From Bondarzewia mesenterica (taxonomy: Eukaryota; Basidiomycota; Agaricomycetes; Russulales; Bondarzewiaceae), in contig SGPL01000095.1 in assembly GCA_004802705.1 (NCBI GenBank), forward strand, positions 1 to 64,000: a stretch of 64,000 nt of DNA, read 5' to 3'. The notes under the pieces were generated by a model. It searched no databases, had not been told where the DNA came from, and saw only the letters and a program-made list of their open reading frames with translations. This document shows positions 56,009-64,000 of the stretch, piece after piece (the first letter of the stretch is position 1; every line of letters starts with the position of its first letter). Position numbers and translations under genes: made by a program.

Positions 56009-57277
56009 TTATCGCCTTTTGCCTTTGGAAGCGAACTGTTCCGTCATCTTCGTGTTCTCCAACTCTCTCTTGTGCTGCGAGAGCACGGCCAGTCGCTCAG
56101 CCTCAGCGTCTTGTTTAGCCGCCTTCTGGGCTTCCCGCTTGGCGGCGTTTTGTCGCTGCTTCTTCGTCATCGACTCTGTTGACTTTGAACTATGGGCTTG
56201 CGACGAGGACGTGGCAGAGCGGTCCCCCCCTGTTCACACATTGATGAGTATCGGGGAAATGGACGAAAGAAAAGACTTGAATCTCACTGGAACGGCCCTT
56301 TCCTCTCACAACGCCCCACCCACCCTCATCCTCGCCGGATGCGTCGTTGTCAACGTGCACACCTTCATAATCCTCCCAGGTGAAACCTTGAGCTGGCTGC
56401 TCGCCAGGTTTAGGCTTAACTCCCACGATCTGAGGCAGCTCCGAAATGTTAGACGTCCTGTAGAAAGCATTCAGCGAAGATACGTATGGTGAGCCGGAAA
56501 GGGGGACAGTAGGTACGACACTCACCCTTCAGCACCAGACTTGGGCAGTTCATCCTCCGTCGTCCGTTGGGCCACAGGTGACGAGTTCCCAGTGACAGAT
56601 GTGGTGATGCCCGCATCACTTTGCCCAACATCCAGAGGCGCAACGGCTGCCTTTTCACTACCAGTCGACGCTGTCGGTCCTGCAGCAGTTGGTCGCTCGG
56701 TCTTCTTCCTCCTAGACTCGACACGTGTCCAGTGCTCTTCCTCGGGTAAGACCACCGCTTCCGGAGCAGCGTGACGCGCTTGCAATCGAGCGGTCTTGGA
56801 TTTGGGCTTGGCCGAAGAAGGTCCAGGCGGGGGTGCAGGCGGCGTGTCCTCAGACGATTCTGACATCGCATCCGCGGCCGACGCGCTTGTCTGTCCCGCA
56901 GGCCCCGAATTGCCAGCGCTAGGGACATCCTTCTTAGCCTTCTTCCTCTTCTTCGCCTTCTTGCTCTTGGACGACGGCTCTACGTCAGCTATGGAACCGG
57001 ACTCGAATGCGCCTGGTATGACGGAAGGAAAGGGAACGACGATAGGCTGGGCACGGGGTAATGCCTCCTCCGGGGAAGATACATCATCAGAGTGCGCTGA
57101 GAGCTGTTTCTTCTTCTTGTTCCCCTTCTTGTTCCTCGACACTGTCGATGCGGATGAGCTGGGCTGCTGCGGTTGCGCGGGCTGCGTGTAGTGCACGTAG
57201 CCGAACGCGAGTGCGCCTGCGACTACGACGGCGGTCAAGAGGCCTTCTGAGGTGAGATTGCTCTGAGAGGTGCCCAT
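56009..57277 (-). CDS. Unrecognised membrane-anchored, lysine-rich protein
   Basis: Three exons (56526-57277, 56288-56457, 56009-56229) sum to 1,143 nt, 380 residues. A short N-terminus is followed by one membrane segment at ~residues 13-30 (LLTAVVVAGALAFGYVHY). Then come lysine-rich tracts, a Ser/Ala/Pro-rich middle, an EEEHWTRVESRRKK word, a GFTWEDYEGVH...DEGGWGVV block and a charged helical tail ending ASKGKRR. The layout suggests a membrane-tethered protein with a cytosolic or matrix-facing tail, possibly RNA- or ribosome-associated. The EDYEGVH/GGWGVV block may be conserved. No family is named. ATG 57277 is chosen because the upstream in-frame part is not coding-like. Confidence 0.75.
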
Positions 57278-58092
57278 GAGAAGAAATAATGGAGAGAAAA
57301 GAAAGGAGGAGTTGTGGACGAAGTACAGCTGGGAATCCGACTGACGTGGTAGCTGACAATTCGCGTACACAATCATAAACAACGCGTTCATTATCGAATC
57401 CCGTGGTCCTCACACTGCGATATCTTTTTACAGCCTGACCATTATGCATTTTCCTTTTGATTACGCACGTTGGCCACGAACACATTTTTTTCAGATACAC
57501 CAAGACGATTTTGGAGATCTTCGTTCCCCCTTTCCTAAGATTATTTGTCCTATAATGGTCGGCGTGGGCAAACTTGTGAGTACCCTTCAAGGACGACAAC
57601 ATTTTACCACGTTCTAAACATGAAATCATTCGCCCATTCCAGGAGTCTTGCAGCCTCTTGCAGCTGGCCGCGGCGAGTTCTTTTTAGGGATCAGTTAATG
57701 TACCACCCGCATCTGCATAGAACTACTCCGGATATCAGTACCGGCCGTATTTTTTTTCCTTGTTTCAGGCTGGCTGCATCCAACCCCTCGAGCATAAGCT
57801 TTTGGAATTGTACGAATGGGCGAAACGGTCGCCTACTGACCTCCGCTCACGGGGCCGGCCGCGTCACGGCTGCCGTGGTGTATGATGATCTAAATCAGGG
57901 GGTGTCAAACAGGAACATGGGTTGCACAAGGTTGCACACTTTGCATTGCGTCTTATCATCAGCGAATCCTCAGCGAAGCTCGTAAGGTCGGTTAGCATCT
58001 GTTAGGCCACCTCATTGCTGATAGCGGCTTTCGAAATGACACTACTTATATAAGTGTAACAGACACCTGCGAAGACCTGCCGATCGTCCATC
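57278..58092. other. Divergent promoter region
   Basis: Upstream DNA of the membrane-anchored protein (-) and the second M20 peptidase (+). The open frame at 57545-57985 has no domain. Nothing else recognised. Confidence 0.55.
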
Positions 58093-60589
58093 ATGACCTT
58101 TGGATCCGTCAAACATTCTGAGGAAGACAGGGTCGTTTTGCCCTCAACGAACCCTCCGCGCTCCAACTCCAGATCAAAGTGGAATCACCTCGTCCTGGGC
58201 CTCGCTCTATGCTTGCTGATTGCCATCTGTTCACCGGTAGACTGGCAAACTAGAATCTTGCTTGCAGCGCTTGATCAGTCCGGTGCAGAGCAATGTCCCC
58301 AGGTCGAACCGATGTATCCTGTGAAAAATGCTGAGCTGTGGAAGAGCTTGGGAGTGACATTCGGGACCCACAAGTTCAAGACTAAAGCTATTGCGTGGTT
58401 GGCCGGCGCGGTCAGAGTCCCGTGAGTTTCTGTTCTTCCACTGAAGTTGAATCCTTCACAAGTGCATTACATTGCAGGACTGAGTCGTACGACAACATGG
58501 ACCCCGTCGGCACCGACCCACGCTGGGGAACATTTGGTCCCTTCCATGACTATCTGTCAAAAGAATACCCTTTGGTGTGAGCGCGATATCTCAGATCCCT
58601 CCCCGCGCAAGATGGTCATGCAGATCTGATCTTACGACTTACCATCAAGGCATTCGCATCTCGAGCTCATCAAAGTCAACACCTACGGACTTGTCTACGT
58701 TTGGAAAGGCTCTGATGAATCTCTGAAGCCGCTGCTTCTAGCGGCCCATCAAGGTAGATCCCGTGATATATCGCTACGTCCGGCTGATATGAGATATTTC
58801 GACCCGATAGATGTTGTCCCTGTTGATCCCGGGACTGTTGATGAATGGCAGCACCCTCCATATTCTGGACATTTCGACGGCAGGTCATTCAACTCGACAT
58901 CTAGGCTTTTCTCATCGCCATAATTAGGTGAATACATCTGGGGGAGAGGGAGCTCGGACGACAAAAGCGGCCTGATTGGCATCATGTACGCACCGTTCAA
59001 TTTCTATATCCCCTCTCAGGACTTCTCGACATGCAGGTCTGCCGTGGAGTCTTTGTTGGAGAGACAATTTCAACCTACTCGAGGACTTTTTCTCTGCTTC
59101 GGTTTCGACGAGGAATCAGACGGATTCAACGTATATCCAAGCCTTCTTGCGTGGAGACTTCGCTTAGCAACACACGTCTCATAGGGTGCGGGCGAGCTTG
59201 CCAAATACTTATTGTCGACTTACGGCGAGAATGCATTTGCTGCTATCGTTGACGAAGGCGATTCGTCATTCAAATCATTATAATATCTTGTGTATGGCTT
59301 TGCCTAGCACTGATCACAGGAGGATATGCGGAGCGATATGGAACCGTCATCGCTACTGCAGGCATCGCTGAAAAGGGTTACCTCGACACAATGATCGAGA
59401 TCGCTTCTCCTGGCGGTCATTCCAGCATCCCTCCCCCTCACACGGTATAAAAGATGCATTCAATTCCCTTTCTTATCATTGACTTGCTTCCATCAATCAG
59501 AGCATTGGCATGCTTTCCGCCCTGCTCGTGGAATACGAAGCAAATCCCTTCAAGGTCCACCTTTCTCGCGCCGCTCCGATCTACTCCAACGTGCAATGCC
59601 TGGGGGTCCACGCAAAGGACATCCCGCCCCGTGTCCGTAGGCTGATCAAAGCGTCCGCTTATTCGGACAAAGCTCTCAAGCAGATCGAGAAGATCCTGTT
59701 CGAAGACAGCATGTTCAAGGAGAACGTGTATAAGGCCCTTGCAGGCACCTCACAAGCGATCGACCTCATCCAAGGCGGCGTCAAAACGAATGCCTTGCCC
59801 GAGCAAGCCTGGGCCGTCGTCAACCACCGCATCGCTACCGACAGGTGTGCCAAACGTTCACCATTCCGCATTTGTCATAATACCTCTGAAAATCTGCACA
59901 CTGCGTACAGCTCAGTTGCTGAGATCATGCGGCGTGATATGGAGCTGCTCAAACCCTTGGCTGAGCGCTTCAACCTCACTTACACGGCTTTTGGCACGGC
60001 CATCTCTCCGGAGGATGCCCCCGCATACGGTTCGCTCACGCTCAGAGATCCATGGGTCTCAGCCCTTGAACCTGCCCCTGTCACGCCGACAGGCCCCGAC
60101 GCGATTCCCTACCGCATCCTGAGCGGCACCATCAAGGCAACGTACAACGGACATCGGGGACTGGAAGGGGACAACATCGTCGTCACCCCAGGTCACAGCA
60201 CTGGTAACACAGGTACAGTGCCATTTTCGTTTGAGCCATACGTCTATTCCTGTGGGGAGCTGAAATATGTTCCTTAATTTCTATCTCTGTTGTCTTTATG
60301 GTTTGGTTTGATTGATTTTTGGCTTTTGTTCCGACCGCAGACACTCAGTACTACTGGAAGCTCACGCCTCACATCATCCGCTACAACCATAAGGGCTCGG
60401 GCGAAGGCAAGGCGAGCTTGCCCAGCGGTGTGCACACCGTGAACGAACGTATGACTTCAGATCCAATGATTCCCCGTATTCAAATTTAACTCCGTGATCT
60501 GCACAGATATTCGCGCCGACGACTACATCGAGATGATCAGATTCTTCGTGACACTGATTCTGAACTTCGACGAGTCCGCGACGCTGTAA
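58093..60589 (+). CDS. M20 zinc peptidase, carboxypeptidase S (Cps1)-like, copy 2
   Basis: A multi-exon gene from ATG 58093 to TAA 60589, paralogous to 36089-38728. The N-terminal anchor lies at ~residues 30-50 (HLVLGLALCLLIAICS). The catalytic series is LAAHQ-DVVPV (split by an intron), WGRGSSDDK, GFDEESDG, VDEG, PGGHSSIPPP, GVKTNALPEQAWAVVNHR, GHSTGNT and GVHTVNE before EMIRFFVTLILNF. All zinc-ligand positions expected for the family are present. One intron starting at 58880 has a GC donor, with phase kept. The likely role is vacuolar or secretory peptide breakdown. Confidence 0.88.
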
Positions 60590-61102
60590 TCTCAGCAGAA
60601 GAAGTCGAGTTTTCATGAACCGTATTGTTGTTTTCTTCTTAATAGATCACCCCGCAATGCGACCTTCTGTACTTATTCACTTCGACTCGTCCATACTTAT
60701 CCTTCAATATTTCAATACAGATGGGGTATCATTCGGTCGTCATCAAGGGGTATAAATAAGGCAATATTTCACAACAGTCCAAAAGACTCCAAAAGAGTGG
60801 ACGAGATAGTATGTGGTGTGACCGAAGGGGTACTCACGAACGACTCATGATGCAGGAAGTGTTTTCAAAAGTAGAGATAAATCTGCGTGAATGTACTCGG
60901 GAAAAGCATGCGACTATTAGTTATGGCAATTGTAACAGTGACCAGGACCAGAATAGGGCTCTACAGTGCTGTTGACGTCGTATCGGATATATACAACAAA
61001 AGGCGAGGGGAGAAAAGGAGGAGGGTCTGGAAAAAAGCGCGTCGTACCAATCGTGTACAAAGTAAGTCCTCATTCCATTAACGAAGGCACGAAAAAAGGA
61101 TG
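60590..61102. other. Convergent 3' flanks
   Basis: Between the second M20 peptidase (+) and the edge gene (-). Nothing recognised. Confidence 0.6.
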
Positions 61103-64000
61103 TCAGATCTCCGAATAAGTTGAGAACCGTATATTGTCCGACGCAAGCCCGCTGTCGCCCAGATGCAATGTGCCGCCCGCGCGGGCGCTGCGCTCCAGCA
61201 GGTCGTCCCACTTGCGCGCTTTCTCCTGTTCCGTCCACGCCTGCCGCGGCGAGCTGTCCAGCTCCCGAAACGTCAGGTTCGTGACCGTCGCCGACGCCGG
61301 TGGGGACTGCGGCCGTGCCTTCGCCGTAGACGCGGTGCTGTGGCCGCCCGTGGAGTCGCGATTGCGGCAGCCCACGTCGAACTCGGGACCGTTAAACTCA
61401 GAGATGTATGTGAGAGGGGGCGTGTTGGGGGAAGATGTGGTGCTGGTGCTGGTTGTGGTAGTGCTGGTTGATGGGGTGGGCGTGGAGAGAATGGAATTGG
61501 CGGTGTGCGGTCGTCGGGCACTCCGTGTGGGACGAGGGGGTGGGAATGGAGTGGCTGACGCTGACGATTCCAAACCGAACTCCGCTCGAGGCAACGGTTG
61601 CGAGGCGGGAGGGACGATACTGAGAGACGGACGCTCGTCCTGGCGACTAGATGTAGATCGATGGGTGGGGAAGTAATTAACTGGTTCCGTGGTGGAAAAT
61701 GTCGGGATGTCGGGAGAGGGAGGGAGATTCGCGAGCGCCCGTCGTCGAGGATAAGGCAATGAGGGTTTAGCATCGCCAAAGCTATCAACGGGATTAGGTG
61801 CCGACAGGGGGACCCTGGCCTGCACGAGGGAGTCCTCATCACGATCCCACCTTTGCAATTCATTCGGCGGGATGATGTGCTGGCCCATCTTCGGCAAAGG
61901 CGGGAGCTCTTCACCGTACGATGACGACGAAGACCTCGCACTGTGCACGCGGAAAAACTTGGATGATGCCTTGTCCGACGTGGATTGCGGTGACGATGAT
62001 CTCGTCGTTGTGCTTGGACGCCCAGCCGAACCAGAGCCCACCTTACTCTGTGCCGTACTCGGTCTCTTCGTCGGCGTGGTGGACCCCGGCATGCCCACAA
62101 CGTGATGCGGTGCCGTGCTCGGTCTCATNCCAGACAACGANGCCCTGGACTCCAAGAACCGATCCATTGCGCCAAACTCCCTCCTATATGGCGTGGGCGT
62201 GTGGAGCTCGAACGTCGTCCGCGAGGTTGGGTGCGGCTTCATGTCTTTGGGAAGCGCAGGAACAGGCGGCGGAGACGACCCCGCAGAATTGTACCGATCC
62301 CTCAATCCACCCGTACTTATTCGCTTCATCAGCCTCCACAGCTTCCCTGCAGGCGGCGAGTCATCCTCTTTCTTCTCCCGTTCTTTGCCCTTGGCCTGCC
62401 TGCTCCGCACAGACGACGCAGGACTCCCGTCCTCCTTCGCATCAATCACGCGATTCGAAACCATCGAACGCGCTGAATAAGAGGTGGTCAACTCAGGAAC
62501 CTGGACGTCTACGTAGTCATCGATCGACAAACGCAGGCTCTTCCGCCGCTCCCTCGGCAGTGTTGCCGACCTGCGCTCCTGAAGACTCGGTCGACTCCCC
62601 TCACCCGCAACGACGACCGTCGTCCGCTGCGGGCTATCCGCCCTTATCTTCCTGAACCGCAACGAGACCTTGCGCGAGAGCGACTGCTTAATCGGAGTCG
62701 TGCCCGCACTCACACTCGCGCGCGTCGTGATTGTGGACATCGCCCGCACGTTGTCCTCGTTCCACGCAATATCCTCCGCACTACCCAATGCCACGACGCG
62801 GCCCGACGTGCTTCCGAACACCGTGTAGTAAGGTCCTTTCGACTGCTCCTCACCTGCCGCCTCCGCACCCATGCCAGCAGACTGCCCGTACGACTGGAAC
62901 GGCGGTGGTGACGCTGGCTTGTTGTGCCGATGCTCGCCCTGCGCCTCCTGCGAAGACCGCGATTCCTGTCCATGTGCATGCGCCTCAAGTTTCTCCCGCC
63001 TCACACCCTGCTCCTTGTAAGCCTGCACGATCGCGCCGGCCGGCGTCAGTTTTGGGGAAGGTGAGCGCTGTGGAGAGCTGTGAGAGCTGCTTTTTGGTTT
63101 AGGTATGGACAGAGCAGCATGCTGCGATCGATCCGGATTGGCTAGAGGGGAAGTTGCAGGTCTTGGGGTGCTGGGAGCAGACGACCCGGGCCTTGGAGAC
63201 AGTGCTGGCATGGCCGGAGTGACGGGCGAGGCGGGGCTCATGAGGCCTTTGAAAGACCGCTTGTGGAGGATATTGCGCGGCCTGTCTTTAGCATATAAGG
63301 AATTATGTGCGTCCTTAATGATTGACAAATCGCGTGACGAGGAAGAATGGAGCGGCTTGCTCTGCTCGGCGCCACCAGACAAAGTTACCGCTAGACTGCC
63401 ATGATGTGGATGTGTAGGATTGCCCGCACTCCTGCTTTTCTCATGCCGCACTTCTCTCGAGACAACCTGCCGGGAATCGACGTTGTCGCCGGATCGGCTT
63501 CTGGAAGCCGAATCGCGCAAGGGAGGGAGGGTGGACGAGCGCATCCAAGCGAGGCTGCCCGGGACCGTGTCCGCGTCGGAAGGGATGGAGATTGTTGAGG
63601 GACGGGACGGTGCGGCAGGTTTGCTTAAGAGCCTTTTGACATCGAGGTGCGAGGCAACGAGGGGGCTCGACGCGCGGTCGGAGTTAGTGCCCCCATCAGA
63701 AGTGTTCCCTGACGTCATGCGCGCAGGCGACGAGGGCATATGTTGTCGGGCATCCAGAGGTGAGAGTAAAGTCTGGCTGTGAGTTGTAGATGGCGAGGGA
63801 TGTTCTGGAATGCGGGGAACAGAGCGTTGTTTCGAGCCAGAGTCGGAAGTGGAGCCTGAGCGGGATGAGCTAGCACTGCTGAAAGGTGTAGTACGAACAG
63901 ATGAAGAGAGCGGCGACGATGACATAGAGGAGGGTGATTGCACCAGAGGCATCTGTCCAAACTCGTTAGGTTTCGAGGGAAAGGGAGTCGCGTTCGTGTG
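61103..64000 (-). CDS. Large disordered protein, 5' end beyond the window
   Basis: One open frame runs from stop 61103 to the window edge without interruption, at least 965 residues. The first internal ATG (63952) is not a convincing start because the frame is open upstream of it. The protein is Ser/Pro/Thr/Arg-rich and mostly disordered. More ordered islands are YYTVFGSTSGRVVALGSAED with SLSRKVSLRFRKI, then KLWRLMKRISTGGLRDRY and TFELHTPTPYRREFGAMDRF. I do not name a family; a scaffold or regulatory role is possible. Two codons contain N. It ends DNIRFSTYSEI. Confidence 0.75.
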   Translation of the reverse strand, partial: HTNATPFPSKPNEFGQMPLVQSPSSMSSSPLSSSVRTTPFSSASSSRSGSTSDSGSKQRSVPRIPEHPSPSTTHSQTLLSPLDARQHMPSSPARMTSGNTSDGGTNSDRASSPLVASHLDVKRLLSKPAAPSRPSTISIPSDADTVPGSLAWMRSSTLPPLRDSASRSRSGDNVDSRQVVSREVRHEKSRSAGNPTHPHHGSLAVTLSGGAEQSKPLHSSSSRDLSIIKDAHNSLYAKDRPRNILHKRSFKGLMSPASPVTPAMPALSPRPGSSAPSTPRPATSPLANPDRSQHAALSIPKPKSSSHSSPQRSPSPKLTPAGAIVQAYKEQGVRREKLEAHAHGQESRSSQEAQGEHRHNKPASPPPFQSYGQSAGMGAEAAGEEQSKGPYYTVFGSTSGRVVALGSAEDIAWNEDNVRAMSTITTRASVSAGTTPIKQSLSRKVSLRFRKIRADSPQRTTVVVAGEGSRPSLQERRSATLPRERRKSLRLSIDDYVDVQVPELTTSYSARSMVSNRVIDAKEDGSPASSVRSRQAKGKEREKKEDDSPPAGKLWRLMKRISTGGLRDRYNSAGSSPPPVPALPKDMKPHPTSRTTFELHTPTPYRREFGAMDRFLESRXSLSXMRPSTAPHHVVGMPGSTTPTKRPSTAQSKVGSGSAGRPSTTTRSSSPQSTSDKASSKFFRVHSARSSSSSYGEELPPLPKMGQHIIPPNELQRWDRDEDSLVQARVPLSAPNPVDSFGDAKPSLPYPRRRALANLPPSPDIPTFSTTEPVNYFPTHRSTSSRQDERPSLSIVPPASQPLPRAEFGLESSASATPFPPPRPTRSARRPHTANSILSTPTPSTSTTTTSTSTTSSPNTPPLTYISEFNGPEFDVGCRNRDSTGGHSTASTAKARPQSPPASATVTNLTFRELDSSPRQAWTEQEKARKWDDLLERSARAGGTLHLGDSGLASDNIRFSTYSEI

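Noticed and set aside
61273..62655. Several 120-275-codon frames on both strands
   Set aside because: They are shadows of the long low-complexity gene at the right edge.
1..64000. CRISPR array, operon-like cluster or bacterial defence system
   Set aside because: No regularly spaced repeats were seen. Genes are monocistronic, intron-rich and eukaryotic throughout.

Overview
The window is nuclear DNA of a filamentous basidiomycete, most likely an Agaricomycete wood or litter decomposer. The evidence is gene-dense DNA on both strands, many short introns (about 40-90 nt, GT-AG with some GC-AG), coding exons rich in G/C at third codon positions, and the gene content: a secreted GH7 cellobiohydrolase with a CBM1 cellulose-binding module, a secreted pepsin-like protease, an opsin-related membrane protein and fungal-type ARG7/ArgJ. 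I assembled gene models by hand from reading frames and splice sites. Where exon sums are quoted, they were checked for frame.

Layout. 1-~1945 is AT-rich, mitochondrial-type DNA with two tRNAs and GC-rich palindromes, joined directly to nuclear DNA. 2223-10393 holds a Ran1-like kinase, a PSP/zinc-knuckle protein, a DUF836 glutaredoxin-like gene and a 1,376-residue CCCH-ankyrin-Clp ATPase. 10394-13955 is poor or repetitive sequence with a 912-base gap. 13956-28931 holds dTMP kinase, the tail-anchored E2 Ubc6, the spliceosomal cyclophilin Cwc27, an NTF2-like protein, a short Bud6/Aip3-domain protein, an unrecognised coiled-coil protein and a VPS9-domain Rab exchange factor. 29401-36088 holds an opsin-related protein, ribosomal protein eL37 and two unrecognised proteins. 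36089-46537 holds a carboxypeptidase S-like M20 peptidase, mitoribosomal mS29/DAP3, kinesin-14 and AP endonuclease 2. 46943-57277 holds an aspartic protease, ribosomal protein eL33, GH7 cellobiohydrolase, ARG7 and an unrecognised membrane-anchored protein. 58093-60589 is a second M20 peptidase, and a long disordered protein runs off the right edge.

The genes are mostly independent housekeeping and secretory functions, not one pathway. Loose themes are protein breakdown (Ubc6, two M20 peptidases, aspartic protease), RNA processing (Cwc27, PSP protein, CCCH protein) and DNA replication or repair. dTMP kinase, kinesin-14 and APN2 each carry ACGCGT (MluI cell-cycle box) words near their starts.

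Sequence quality varies. There are scattered N bases, one large gap, and at least four places where conserved reading frames fail to join by one or two bases. Three of these lie in homopolymers, so assembly error is the first explanation. I found no obvious new defence or mobile system. The most unusual items are the CCCH-ankyrin-Clp fusion, the ACGCGT cluster in the introns of APN2, the stand-alone Bud6-type domain, the opsin homologue without its retinal lysine, and the mitochondrial-type left end.
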